A stretch of 64,000 nt of DNA from Promicromonospora panici. Its GTDB lineage: Bacteria > Actinomycetota > Actinomycetes > Actinomycetales > Cellulomonadaceae. Below the pieces are notes generated by a model that had not been told where the DNA came from, did not search any database, and saw only the letters and a list, made by a program, of their open reading frames with translations. Numbering within the stretch: the first letter of the stretch is position 1; every line of letters starts with the position of its first letter. The position numbers and the translations under genes were made by a program. Where the stretch lies: NCBI RefSeq assembly GCF_900608595.1, contig NZ_UWYY01000025.1, positions 1 to 64,000 on the forward strand, written 5' to 3'. This document shows, piece by piece, positions 42,070 through 50,525 of the stretch.

Positions 42070-42145
42070 GATGCGTCTCCTCTACGTCGTCGTAGTCGTG
42101 ACAGGTCGTGCGGTCGGTGGACGGGCGGACGGCGTCGGCCGGGCC

Positions 42146-43333
42146 TCACGCGGGCAGCTCGCCCGTGCGCGCGACCTTGCCGAGCCACGCGAGGCTCGGC
42201 TTGGGCGTACGTTCGAACGTCGTGCGGTCGACGGCGACCAGCCCGAACGTGGGCCGGAAGCCGCTCATCCACTCGTAGTTGTCGAGCAGGGACCAGTGCA
42301 GGTAGCCCTCGACCCTGCAGCCACCGGCCATCGCCCGGGCCATGCCAGCGAGCGCCTCCCGGGTGTAGTCGATGCGGCGGGCGTCGTCGGCGGTGGCCAT
42401 GCCGTTCTCGGTGACGATCATCGGGACCCCACCGGTGATGCGATGTGTGTATTCCAGGGCTTCGCCGAGCGCCTGGGGGTAGTACTCCCAGCCGGTCAGG
42501 GTGGTCTCGACGTCGTCGGCGACGGGCAGGGGTTCGCCGTCGGCCCCGATGATGGTGCGCAGATAGCTCTGCACGCCGACGAAGTCGTCGCCGCGCGCGA
42601 CCTCGAGGAAGAAGTCCTCGCGGGGGTAGGCGTAGGCGTCGCGGGCGGCGTCGGCCCCGGGCGCCGCCTGGAACACCTGGTTGGCGATGGTCCAGCCGGC
42701 CCGGACGTGTCCGAGGCCGTGCAGGATCTCGACGGCGCGGCGGTGCGCGGTGGCCTGGACCTCGGACGCCGCCTGGTCGGGGGCGGCGAGCCCCGCGGCG
42801 TCGAGGTTGGTGCGGCGGCTCGCGCCGAGCATCATCGAGGTGATGTTGGGCTCGTTGATCGTGACCACGTGTCCGACGTCGCCCAGGATCTGCGTGGCCG
42901 TCTCGACGTAGCGGCTGAACGTGTCGACGGCGTCGGGCGCGAACCAGCCGCCGCGCTCGGCGAACCACCGGGGGAGCGTGAAGTGCAGGAGCGTGACCAC
43001 CGGTGTCACGCCCGCGGCCAGGCACGCGTCGATCATGCGCCGGTAGTGCGCGAGCTGGGCCCGCGAGATCTCGCTCTCGGCGGGCTCGATGCGCGCCCAC
43101 TCGATCGAGAAGCGGTACGCGTTCAGGCCGGCGTCAGCGAGCAGTTGAACGTCCTCGGGGTAGCGGTGGTAGCTGTCGACGGCGTCGCCGGAGCTCTCCG
43201 CGCACAGCGTCCCGGCGACGTGCTCCTTCGCCCACCAGTCGCTGTTGACGTTGCCTCCCTCGATCTGGTGCGCGGCGGTCGAGGCGCCCCACAGGAAGTC
43301 GGGTGCGGTGGGCAGCGTGATCTGTTCGGTCAC
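42146..43333 (-). CDS. GH1 beta-glucosidase
   Basis: A 395-residue intracellular beta-glucosidase/6-phospho-like enzyme. The acid/base TINEPN (about residue 161) and the nucleophile VTENGM (about residue 309) are present, with FLWGASTAAHQIEGGN, AYRFSIEWARIEP and HWSLLDNYEW. It is shorter than most GH1 enzymes (about 440-480 residues): the loop between the two catalytic strands is reduced. AGGAG precedes the GTG. Lacking a signal, it would split imported disaccharides such as sophorose or cellobiose. Confidence 0.93.
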   Translation of the reverse strand: MTEQITLPTAPDFLWGASTAAHQIEGGNVNSDWWAKEHVAGTLCAESSGDAVDSYHRYPEDVQLLADAGLNAYRFSIEWARIEPAESEISRAQLAHYRRMIDACLAAGVTPVVTLLHFTLPRWFAERGGWFAPDAVDTFSRYVETATQILGDVGHVVTINEPNITSMMLGASRRTNLDAAGLAAPDQAASEVQATAHRRAVEILHGLGHVRAGWTIANQVFQAAPGADAARDAYAYPREDFFLEVARGDDFVGVQSYLRTIIGADGEPLPVADDVETTLTGWEYYPQALGEALEYTHRITGGVPMIVTENGMATADDARRIDYTREALAGMARAMAGGCRVEGYLHWSLLDNYEWMSGFRPTFGLVAVDRTTFERTPKPSLAWLGKVARTGELPA

Positions 43334-43342
43334 GGATAGCTC

Positions 43343-44209
43343 CTACTTGAGTCCGGTGGTCGAGATGCCCTGCACGATGTGCCGCTGCAGGACGAGGAAG
43401 ACGATGAGGATGGGCAGCACGATGACCGTCGCGCCCGCGACCAGCAGGCCGTACTGCACGGTGTTCTGGCCGGTCGAGTAGAGGGCGAGTGCCACGGGCA
43501 GCGTGTACCTGTCGGCGGACTGCACGGCGACCAGGGGCCACAGGAAGTTGTTCCAGGACCCGAGGAACGTGAGGATGCCGAGCGTCGCCAGCGCTGGCCT
43601 GGCCTGCGGCAGCACGATGCGGAAGAACGTGCGGAACTCGCCCGCGCCGTCGACGCGTGCGGCGTCGAGCAGCTCGTCCGGGACGTCGAGCATGAACTGC
43701 CGCATCAGGAACACTCCGAACGGCGCCGCCAGGAACGGGAGGATCAGCGCCGCGTAGGTGTTGATCAGGTCCAGGTTGGCCACCAGCACGAACAGGGGCA
43801 CGAACGTGACCATGCCCGGGACCATGAGCGTGCCCATGACCAGGGCGAACAGCATCCGTTTGCCCGGGAAGTCGAGCTTCGCGAGCGCGTAGCCGACCAT
43901 GGCGCTGAACAGGACCGACCCGACGGTCACGAACAGCGCGACGACCACCGAGTTGAGGAAGTAGCGCGGGAAGCTCAGCGTGGCGAACAGCTCGGTGTAG
44001 TTCGCCCAGGTCACCTGGTCGGGGATCAGGGTGGGCGGGAACTGCCGGATCTCGCCCTCGGGCTTGACCGACGAGAGGACCATCCATACGAGTGGCCCGA
44101 TCGAGGCCGCGAGGCCGATCAGGAGCGCGACGTTGAGGAGGACCGCGCGCGGGGTGAAGCGGCGCACGCGGGGCGCGTCGGTGGCGCGGTCGGTCGCCGG
44201 CGACGTCAT
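43343..44209 (-). CDS. Sugar ABC transporter permease, MalG type
   Basis: A 288-residue permease with six helices and the EAA loop VPDELLDAARVDGAGEFRTFFRIVLPQARPAL that docks the ATPase. PTLIPDQVTWANYTEL is typical of CUT1 partners. Its ATG overlaps the stop of the MalF-like gene by one base (TGATG). No ATPase gene is in the operon, so a shared MsiK-type ATPase is expected elsewhere. Confidence 0.95.
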   Translation of the reverse strand: MTSPATDRATDAPRVRRFTPRAVLLNVALLIGLAASIGPLVWMVLSSVKPEGEIRQFPPTLIPDQVTWANYTELFATLSFPRYFLNSVVVALFVTVGSVLFSAMVGYALAKLDFPGKRMLFALVMGTLMVPGMVTFVPLFVLVANLDLINTYAALILPFLAAPFGVFLMRQFMLDVPDELLDAARVDGAGEFRTFFRIVLPQARPALATLGILTFLGSWNNFLWPLVAVQSADRYTLPVALALYSTGQNTVQYGLLVAGATVIVLPILIVFLVLQRHIVQGISTTGLK

Positions 44210-45174
44210 CACTTCTCCGTCCTGAGCAGGCGGAACTGGAGGTAGGACAGGATCACGATGGCGACGAACAGCACGTAGCTCATCGCCGCCGACAGGCCGT
44301 AGTTGCCGAACCCGAACTGGTTGAAGATCTCGTAGGCCACCGAGTTGGTGGCGCCGAGCGGCCCGCCCTGCGTCATGACGAACGGTTCCTCGAAGAACTG
44401 CAGGTAGCCGATGCCGGTGATGACCGCGCAGAACAGCAGCGTTGGCCGCAGCAGAGGGACCGTGATGGACCGGAACTGCCGCACGGGGCCCGCGCCGTCG
44501 ATGGCGGACGCCTCGTACACGTCGCGGGGGATGCCCTGCAGGCCGGCCAGCAGGATGACCATCAAGTACCCGACGTTGCGCCAGGTGGCCATCACGATGA
44601 GTGACGGCATGGCCCAGGCCTCGTCGGTGAGCCAGCGCGGCCCGTCGATGCCGACGACGCCGAGCGCGGAGTTCACGAGCCCGAAGTCGGGCTGCAGCAG
44701 GAACCGCCACACGACCGCCACCGCGACGATCGACGTCACCACGGGAGCGTAGAAGCCGACGCGGAACACCGACCGGAACCACACCAGGCCCGAGTTCAGC
44801 AGCACCGCCAGCAGCAGCGCGATCCCGAGGGTCAGCGGCATGGCCACGCCCACGAAGTAGATCGTGTTGCCGGCGGCCTGCTGGAACTTCGGGTCCGCGA
44901 GGACCTCGACGAAGTTGTCGAACCCCACGAAGTTCACGGCCCACGTTGTCCGGAGGTCGGCGCCCCGCATGTCGGTGAACGCCATGTACAGCGACGACAC
45001 GACCGGCAGCAGCATGAAGACGGCGAACAGCGCGGTGAACGGCAGCGCGAAGCCCCAGGCGGTGAGGCCCGTGCGGCGGCGGCGTGCGGAACTACGCCGC
45101 ATCGGGGCCGCCGCAGAAGGAACGGGCGCAGAGGGGACGGGCGCAGAGGGGACGGGCGCTGTGGAGACGGTCAC
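44209..45174 (-). CDS. Sugar ABC transporter permease, MalF type
   Basis: A 321-residue permease with six or seven helices and the EAA loop GIPRDVYEASAIDGAGPVRQFRSITVPLLRPTL. The cytosolic N-terminus carries three copies of APVPS from a 15-base tandem repeat. The GTG start is three bases from the binding-protein stop. It forms a CUT1 heteropair with the MalG-type gene. Confidence 0.95.
   Translation of the reverse strand: MTVSTAPVPSAPVPSAPVPSAAAPMRRSSARRRRTGLTAWGFALPFTALFAVFMLLPVVSSLYMAFTDMRGADLRTTWAVNFVGFDNFVEVLADPKFQQAAGNTIYFVGVAMPLTLGIALLLAVLLNSGLVWFRSVFRVGFYAPVVTSIVAVAVVWRFLLQPDFGLVNSALGVVGIDGPRWLTDEAWAMPSLIVMATWRNVGYLMVILLAGLQGIPRDVYEASAIDGAGPVRQFRSITVPLLRPTLLFCAVITGIGYLQFFEEPFVMTQGGPLGATNSVAYEIFNQFGFGNYGLSAAMSYVLFVAIVILSYLQFRLLRTEK
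45130..45168. repeat. 15-bp tandem repeat inside the permease gene
   Basis: Units of GCGCAGAGGGGACGG-type sequence encode the repeated APVPS motif at the N-terminus of the MalF-like permease. Confidence 0.7.
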
Positions 45175-45177
45175 GGG

Positions 45178-46467
45178 TCAGTCCAGACCCGTCCCGATGG
45201 AGGTCGCGGCGTCCTGCATCTGCTTCGCCGCGTCCTCGGGGCTGAGGTCACCGGCGATGACCTGCTCGATGACCAGGTCGAGCTCGTGCTCGATCTCGGC
45301 CCACGTCGGGATCGCCGGGGTCGAGCGCGCGGTCTCGAGCACGTCCTGGTAGACGGCGACCGCCTCGTCGTCGGCCAGCGCCGGGTCGTCCCAGGAGGTC
45401 TGGACCGCGGGCAGGTCGCTGGAGATCCCGAACCAGTCGACCTGGGTGGCCGGGTCGGTGGTGAACTGGACGAACTTCCAGGCGGCGTCGGGGTTCTCGG
45501 CGTCGGCAAGGACGGCGAGGTTGGAGCCGCCGATGAACGACCCGGTCGCCTCGTCCTCGGGCAGCGGGGCCACGCCGAACTTGTCCGCGAAGTCGTCGCC
45601 CGCCGTCGTCAGCAGGTTCGCGCGCTCCCAGGGGCCCGACACGAACGAGCCGAGATCGGCGTCGATGAAGTTCTGCACCTTCTCGTCTTCGACGAGCACC
45701 GGCGGCGCGAGCCCGTCGCGCATGAACGACGAGTAGTACTCCAGCGCCTTGACCTGGGCGTCGTTGTCGAGGGTGAAATCGCCGGCGGCATCCATGATCT
45801 CGCCGCCGGCCTGCCAGTAGAACGGCAGGTACATGAGGGCCGTCGAGTTGCCGCGTGTCTGCAGCGCGATGCCGTGCTCGGCACCGGCGTCCTGCAGCCC
45901 GGCCGCGAAGGCGGTCAGGTCGGCCCAGGTCTTCGGGGCCGCCAGGCCCTCCTTGTCCGCGAGGTCCTTGCGGTAGTACAGGACGCGCGTCTCCACGTAC
46001 CAGGGCACGCCGTAGGAGGTCCCGTCGACCACCGTGGTGTCCCAGGCGCCCGGGAAGAAGGCCGCGGAGTCGATCTCCTGAGGGGTGGGCGCGAGGCCGC
46101 CGAGCTCCACGAACCCGCTCACGAGCGTGGTGCCCACCTGCATGACGTCGGGCACCTCGCCGGTGGCGATCGCCGTGTTGATCTTCTCGGTGGACGACTC
46201 CCACGGGACCGGCGTGACGTTCACCGTGACGTCGGGGTTGTCGGCCTCGAACTGCTCCGCGAGCTCGGGCAGCAGCTCACCCTCCGTGCCCATCGCCCAG
46301 ACCTCGATGGTGCCGGTCGCGGGGCCGTCCGGGATGCTGTTCGTGCTGCCGCCGGAGCCTTCTGCCGTGGTGCCGGCCTCGTCGCTGCGGCCGCACCCGG
46401 TGAGGGCGAGGGCCAGCGTGAGGGTCGACGCCGTCGCCGCTGCGACGAGGCGAGGTGTCCTGTTCAC
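45178..46467 (-). CDS. Sugar ABC transporter substrate-binding lipoprotein
   Basis: A 429-residue CUT1 binding protein: lipoprotein signal with lipobox ALTGC, a Ser/Gly linker, then the periplasmic-type fold (TGTIEVWAMGTEGELLPELAEQFEADNPDVTV, YGVPWYVETRVLYYRKDL, GGSNLAVLADAENPDAAWKFV). The sugar is unknown; aromatic WYVETR and QTRGN may line the pocket. GTG 46467 has AGGAG 5 bases upstream. First gene of the operon and divergent from the LacI gene. Confidence 0.95.
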   Translation of the reverse strand: MNRTPRLVAAATASTLTLALALTGCGRSDEAGTTAEGSGGSTNSIPDGPATGTIEVWAMGTEGELLPELAEQFEADNPDVTVNVTPVPWESSTEKINTAIATGEVPDVMQVGTTLVSGFVELGGLAPTPQEIDSAAFFPGAWDTTVVDGTSYGVPWYVETRVLYYRKDLADKEGLAAPKTWADLTAFAAGLQDAGAEHGIALQTRGNSTALMYLPFYWQAGGEIMDAAGDFTLDNDAQVKALEYYSSFMRDGLAPPVLVEDEKVQNFIDADLGSFVSGPWERANLLTTAGDDFADKFGVAPLPEDEATGSFIGGSNLAVLADAENPDAAWKFVQFTTDPATQVDWFGISSDLPAVQTSWDDPALADDEAVAVYQDVLETARSTPAIPTWAEIEHELDLVIEQVIAGDLSPEDAAKQMQDAATSIGTGLD

Positions 46468-46523
46468 GATCACTCCTTTGTTGATCCGTGCTTGTTCCGT
46501 GCTTCTTGATCCGTGCTGACCAG

Positions 46524-46683
46524 CTGTTCCGAAATTTCGAAGCCTGGTCTCGGAAAGACCCGGGGGAGGTTAGACGTGGCTGCAGTGCCTGTCAATGGCC
46601 GCTGGGACCTGGTGCCGCCGCGATTCCGGCGTATGCGGTGGGATCGGCTACGCTCCTGATTTCGGAAACTGATCTCGGAACTC
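46524..46683. promoter_or_regulatory. Repeated CGGAA sites, probable LacI operators
   Basis: The gap between the binding-protein gene and lacI carries TTCCGAAATTTCGAA (46527-46541), TCTCGGAAAG (46548-46557), and the direct repeats CTGATTTCGGAAACT (46657-46671) and CTGATCTCGGAACTC (46670-46684). The shared CGGAA half-site suggests binding of the LacI protein to both divergent promoters. Confidence 0.55.
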
Positions 46684-46710
46684 ATCCCGCGAGAACCTGA
46701 CGGAGGACCC

Positions 46711-47718
46711 ATGACGCAGGACCAGCCCCGCATCCCGCTCGCCGTGGTCGCGGCGGAGGCAGGCGTCTCGGTCCCCACGGTCTCCAAGGTCCTGAACACG
46801 CGGCCCGACGTCGCCGGCGCCACCCGCGCCCGGGTCACCGAGGTGCTCGAACGGCACGGTTTTGTCGTCCGGCCGCCGTCGGCCAAGCCCACCGGGATGA
46901 TCGACGTGCGCATCGTCGACTTCGAGGGCACCTGGTCGGAGGCCGTGGTGCGGGGTGCCGTCGCCGGCGCGCGGCGGTTCGGCCTGGACGTCGTCCTCGC
47001 GGTCGAGCCCGATCCGGACGACTGCAGCTCCTGGGTGCGGCACGCGCTGGAGCGCGGCACCGACGGCCTGGTCAGCATCGTCGCGGTGCCCGACGCCGAG
47101 GCGCGCCGCGCGCTGGAGAAGACCGGCACGCCGCTCGTCGTCGTCGACCCGCGGCAGCGGCCGCCCGAGGGGATGCTCAGCGTGGGGGCGACCAACTTCC
47201 AGGGCGGGCTGGAGGCCACCGCGCACCTCCTGTCGCTCGGCCACCGCCGCATCGCCACCATCACCGGGGCGCTCGAGCAGGACAACGCCATCGCCCGGCT
47301 CGCGGGCTACCGCGCCGCCATGATCCGGGCGGGGGCGCCCACCGACGACGAGCTCGTGTACGTCGGCGCCTACGGAGTGACCTCCGGCTACGAGGGGGCC
47401 CAGCGCCTGATGGCCCTGGACGATCCGCCCACCGCCATCTTCGCCAGCAGCGACGACACGGCGCTCGGTGCCCTGCGGGCGCTGCGCGAGGCCGGGCTCG
47501 TGGTGCCCCGCGACGTCTCGCTCGTCGGCTTCGACGACCTGCCCATCGCCCCGTGGATCGACCCGGCGCTCACCACCGTGCGGCAGCCGCTGGCGGAGAT
47601 GGGCGCCACCGCCGTCGACCTCGTGCACCGGGCGCGCACCGCCAGCGGCCACACTCTCCGCACGGAGCTGGCCACCACCCTGGTGGAGCGCTCCTCGACG
47701 GCCACCCCGCCCACCTGA
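46711..47718 (+). CDS. LacI-family repressor of the sugar operon
   Basis: A 335-residue regulator: N-terminal helix-turn-helix with hinge (RIPLAVVAAEAGVSVPTVSKVLNTRPDVAGATRARV, residues 7-55) and a periplasmic-binding-like effector domain (GATNFQGGLEATAHLL, FASSDDTALGALRALREAG, DVSLVGFDDLP). GGAGG is 6 bases before the ATG. Divergent from the sugar operon with repeated sites between, so it very likely represses it until the sugar is present. Confidence 0.95.
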   Translation: MTQDQPRIPLAVVAAEAGVSVPTVSKVLNTRPDVAGATRARVTEVLERHGFVVRPPSAKPTGMIDVRIVDFEGTWSEAVVRGAVAGARRFGLDVVLAVEPDPDDCSSWVRHALERGTDGLVSIVAVPDAEARRALEKTGTPLVVVDPRQRPPEGMLSVGATNFQGGLEATAHLLSLGHRRIATITGALEQDNAIARLAGYRAAMIRAGAPTDDELVYVGAYGVTSGYEGAQRLMALDDPPTAIFASSDDTALGALRALREAGLVVPRDVSLVGFDDLPIAPWIDPALTTVRQPLAEMGATAVDLVHRARTASGHTLRTELATTLVERSSTATPPT

Positions 47719-47727
47719 CCCCTCTTA

Positions 47728-47786
47728 GTTGTGGGATCGTTGCGCCTCAATCGGACACGAAGTCGCAACGGTCGCGCTCACAACCA
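47728..47786. repeat. Hairpin repeat family 2, copy B
   Basis: GTTGTGG...GATCGTTGCG pairs with CGCAACGGTCGCGCTCACAAC; the left arm lacks four bases found in the other copies. Loop CCTCAATCGGACACGAAGT aligns with the other loops. Located between convergent lacI and plsC. Confidence 0.82.
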
Positions 47787-47801
47787 AGATCTCTGGGCGG
47801 G

Positions 47802-48566
47802 TCAGCGCTTCGGGCGGTGGGGCTTCTCCACCTCCGGGAGCGGGAGGCCGCCCGGGCCCTCCTCCGCCGCGGGGATGGGGGGCTCGCCGCGCGCCGTGCG
47901 CTCCTTCGCGCTGGCCGCGTACGCGTCGACGTACTCCTGGCCGGACAGCGCGAGGATCGCGTACTCGATCTCGTCGGCGACTGCGCGCAGCACGAACTTG
48001 TCGGTCTCCATGCCCTTGTACCGGCTGAAGTCGAGGGGCTCGCCGATCACCGCGCCGAGCGGCATGAAGGTGGGCAGGCCCTTCCCGGGCGGCTGCGCGA
48101 CGTCGGTGTCGACCATGGCGACGGGGATCACCGGGGCGCCTGACTCGAGCGCCATCCGGGCCACGCCCGTCTTCGCCTTGTACAGGCGGCCGTCGGGGCT
48201 GCGGGTGCCCTCGGGGTAGATGCCGAACAGGCTGCCCTCGCGCAGCACCCGCAGGCCGGTGCGCAGCGCCGCCTCGCTGGCGGCTCCGCCGGAGCGGTCC
48301 ACGGGGATGACGCCGATGCCCGTCATGAACCAGGCGACGATCTTGCCCTTGAGGCCCTTGCCCGTGAAGTAGTCGGACTTGCCGAGGAAGGTCACCCGGC
48401 GCGGGATCACGAGCGGCAGGATGAACGAGTCGATCACCGCGAGGTGGTTGCTGGCCACGATCGCCGGGCCCGTGCGCGGCACGTTGCGGGCACCGATGAC
48501 CCACGGCTGGTACGCCAGGCGCAGCCACGGGCCCACCAGCAGGTTCCGCATCACCCAGTAGAACAA
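47802..48566 (-). CDS. plsC: 1-acyl-sn-glycerol-3-phosphate acyltransferase
   Basis: A 254-residue membrane-associated acyltransferase. The HX4D motif is SNHLAVID, with FLGKSDYFTGKG, the FIYPEGTRSPDG-type glycerophosphate motif (FGIYPEGTRSPDG) and VIPVAMVDT. It acylates lysophosphatidate in phospholipid synthesis. A Pro/Glu-rich C-terminal tail of about 40 residues is extra. The TTG start has AGGAGG 6 bases upstream. Confidence 0.93.
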   Translation of the reverse strand: MFYWVMRNLLVGPWLRLAYQPWVIGARNVPRTGPAIVASNHLAVIDSFILPLVIPRRVTFLGKSDYFTGKGLKGKIVAWFMTGIGVIPVDRSGGAASEAALRTGLRVLREGSLFGIYPEGTRSPDGRLYKAKTGVARMALESGAPVIPVAMVDTDVAQPPGKGLPTFMPLGAVIGEPLDFSRYKGMETDKFVLRAVADEIEYAILALSGQEYVDAYAASAKERTARGEPPIPAAEEGPGGLPLPEVEKPHRPKR

Positions 48567-48609
48567 AATTCCTCCTCAAGACCCGGCCCCGTGGGCCCCC
48601 CGACGACAA

Positions 48610-48615
48610 TAGAGT
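48610..48615 (+). promoter_or_regulatory. -10 element of the 48622 gene (leaderless)
   Basis: TAGAGT lies 6 bases before ATG 48622. Confidence 0.5.
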
Positions 48616-48621
48616 GTGCCC

Positions 48622-49245
48622 ATGGCCGCATCGAACACCGACGACCGCGACGACGACGTGCCCGGCGACACCCCACGAGAGCTGGGCGACGACGACGTGG
48701 CCTCGCGCTGGGCCGACATCGTCGCCACGCTCGGCGACATCGACGTCTCCCGGGCTGACGACCGGGCCGGCGATCCCGCGAAGCCTGCCGAATCCTCTCA
48801 GACTTCGCGGCCCGATGACGAGAGCGCCGCCGCCGACCCCGCCTCGGAGCGTGCCTCCGGCCGGCCCTCGGACCCCGCTGCCGACCCCGCTGCCGACGAG
48901 CCGGAGACCGAGTCGCGCGTGATCATGCCGACGGGCCCGCGAGACTGGCCGCTGTCGCCCGAGGCCGAGGCGCTCGAGGAGGAGGAGTCCCACTTCACGC
49001 CACCGGAGCCGCCGCCGCTGCTGTCCCGCGACCCGCTGCTCACCATGGCCTGGAGCTTCGTCGTGGGAGTTCCCGTGCTGGCGGTGGTCGGGGTCGTCGT
49101 CTCGGCGGCCGTGCCGGCGCTGTCGATCCCGCCGCTGGTCGGGCAGATCGGCCTCGGCCTGTTCGTGGCGGGACTGGCCGTGCTGATCTGGCGTATGCCG
49201 CACCAGCGGGACCCGGACGACGACGGCCCTGGCGCCGTCGTCTGA
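48622..49245 (+). CDS. Acidic two-helix membrane protein
   Basis: A 207-residue protein with an acidic, low-complexity cytosolic N-terminus (many Asp, Glu, Pro; about residues 1-130; includes RVIMPTGPRDWPLSPEAEALEEEE). Two membrane helices follow (about 138-160 and 168-190). I recall similar unassigned proteins with the 'GPRDW' motif in actinobacteria. ATG 48622 is chosen because TAGAGT is 6 bases upstream; GTG 48616 would sit directly on the hexamer. Confidence 0.78.
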   Translation: MAASNTDDRDDDVPGDTPRELGDDDVASRWADIVATLGDIDVSRADDRAGDPAKPAESSQTSRPDDESAAADPASERASGRPSDPAADPAADEPETESRVIMPTGPRDWPLSPEAEALEEEESHFTPPEPPPLLSRDPLLTMAWSFVVGVPVLAVVGVVVSAAVPALSIPPLVGQIGLGLFVAGLAVLIWRMPHQRDPDDDGPGAVV

Positions 49246-49249
49246 CCGC

Positions 49250-49399
49250 CGAAGTAGAACCGTGGCGAGATAGGACTGCGGCGAGATCGAACCGCAGCGA
49301 AGGTTGCGGTTCGATCTCGCCACGGTTCTACTTCGCCCTGGTTCTACTTCGCCCTGGTTCTACTTCGCCCTGGTTCTACTTCGCCCTGGTTCTACTTCG
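49250..49399. repeat. Inverted array of 16-bp modules (copy C), largest
   Basis: Left arm: CGAAGTAGAACCGTGG, CGAGATAGGACTGCGG, CGAGATCGAACCGCAG. Right arm: two inverted modules (the first split by the turn), then four identical inverted modules CCCTGGTTCTACTTCG at exactly 16-bp steps (49336-49399). Only the first few right modules have partners on the left, so the extra ones look like recent tandem gain. Lies between convergent genes. Confidence 0.9.
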
Positions 49400-49415
49400 G
49401 CGCTCGGGTCTGGTC

Positions 49416-50360
49416 TCAGCGGCGGGCGAGGTCCGCCGCGCCCACTATGCCGGCCTCGTTGCCGTGCTCGGCCAGCTCGATCTTCGCCACGGGACGGTGC
49501 CCCATCGCGGACAGCTGGGCCTCGAATCCCCGGCGCACCGGGCCGAGCAGCAGGTCGCCCGCCGCCCCGACGCCGCCGCCGATGACGATCAGCTCCGGGT
49601 CGAGAAGGGCCGCCACCGACGCCGAGCCCTCGCCGATCCAGCGCCCGAGGGTCGCGAGCAGCTCGACCGACAGCGGATCGCCTTCCTGGGCGGCCTCGGT
49701 CACCATCTTGCCCCGGATCTCCTCAGGGTCGCCGCCGGCCAGCTCCAGCAGCCGGGCGGCCTGGTCCACACGCGCGACGGCGGCGTGCTGCGCGTCGCGC
49801 TCGAGCGCGCTGCCCGAGGCGTACTGCTCCCAGCAGCCCTCGTGCCCGCAGCCGCAGTAGTGCCCTTCCGGAACCACTCGCATGTGCCCGACCTCCGCGG
49901 CCATGCCCCACTTGCCGCGCACGAGCTCCCGCTCGGAGATCACGGCGCCGCCAAGACCGGTGCCGATGGTCAGCATCAGCATGTCCGTGGCGTCCCGGCC
50001 CGCGCCGAACCGGAACTCGGCCCAGCCGGCGGCGTTCGCGTCGTTCTCCACCACGATGGGGAGGTCGGCGTCCACCAGCTCGGCGACCTTCGCGGCCAGC
50101 GGGTACTCCCGCCAGGCGATGTTGGGGGCGAAGTTCACGGAGGTCCGGTCCGGACTGACGAAGCCGGCGGCGGCGAGCCCGATCGCGCCCACCTCGTGCT
50201 CCTTGACCAGCTCGTTGCAGGCGTCGGCGATCGCTCTGTCGATGTGCGCGACGTCGTCGGCGTCGGTCTCCCGGCGCACCTGGGCGAGGATCTTGCCCTC
50301 CTCGTCGACGACTCCCACAGCGATCTTCGTGCCGCCGATGTCGACCCCGATGGCGTGCAT
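49416..50360 (-). CDS. glk: ROK-family glucokinase
   Basis: A 314-residue ROK sugar kinase. ATP-binding N-terminus GVDIGGTKIAVGVVDEEGK, catalytic END in VENDANAAGWAEF, GTGLGGAV, zinc cluster motif HYCGCGHEGCWEQY (three Cys plus His) and the C-terminal GGGVGAAG. ROK glucokinases phosphorylate free glucose, so this enzyme can follow the intracellular glucosidases. GAGGACGA precedes the ATG. It is divergent from the fadD15-like gene. Confidence 0.94.
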   Translation of the reverse strand: MHAIGVDIGGTKIAVGVVDEEGKILAQVRRETDADDVAHIDRAIADACNELVKEHEVGAIGLAAAGFVSPDRTSVNFAPNIAWREYPLAAKVAELVDADLPIVVENDANAAGWAEFRFGAGRDATDMLMLTIGTGLGGAVISERELVRGKWGMAAEVGHMRVVPEGHYCGCGHEGCWEQYASGSALERDAQHAAVARVDQAARLLELAGGDPEEIRGKMVTEAAQEGDPLSVELLATLGRWIGEGSASVAALLDPELIVIGGGVGAAGDLLLGPVRRGFEAQLSAMGHRPVAKIELAEHGNEAGIVGAADLARR

Positions 50361-50485
50361 TCGTCCTCACGTTCTCTCGTTGCACGACGGTCCTGCGGGC
50401 CGTCGAAAAGGAGGTTGCACCGAGTAGGTGCGCACAACCAGGGTAGCGACCGCTCGAGGTGCAACACGCGGCGTCCGTTTCCCGG

Positions 50486-50491
50486 TATCTT
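50486..50491 (+). promoter_or_regulatory. Possible -10 element of the acyl-CoA ligase gene
   Basis: TATCTT at 35 bases upstream of the ATG; the Shine-Dalgarno sequence CTGGAG follows at 5 bases before the start. Confidence 0.4.
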
Positions 50492-50525
50492 TGCAGGCAC
50501 GGTCAGTACTGCCACTGGAGTCAGA

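Noticed and set aside
43134..44087. 317-codon frame overlapping the GH1 and permease genes on the same strand
   Set aside because: Shadow in another phase, Arg/Pro/Ala-rich; the permease and GH1 frames carry all motifs.
49336..49399. Possible CRISPR array (regular repeats)
   Set aside because: The 16-bp units are contiguous with no spacers and belong to an inverted array; no cas genes are present.
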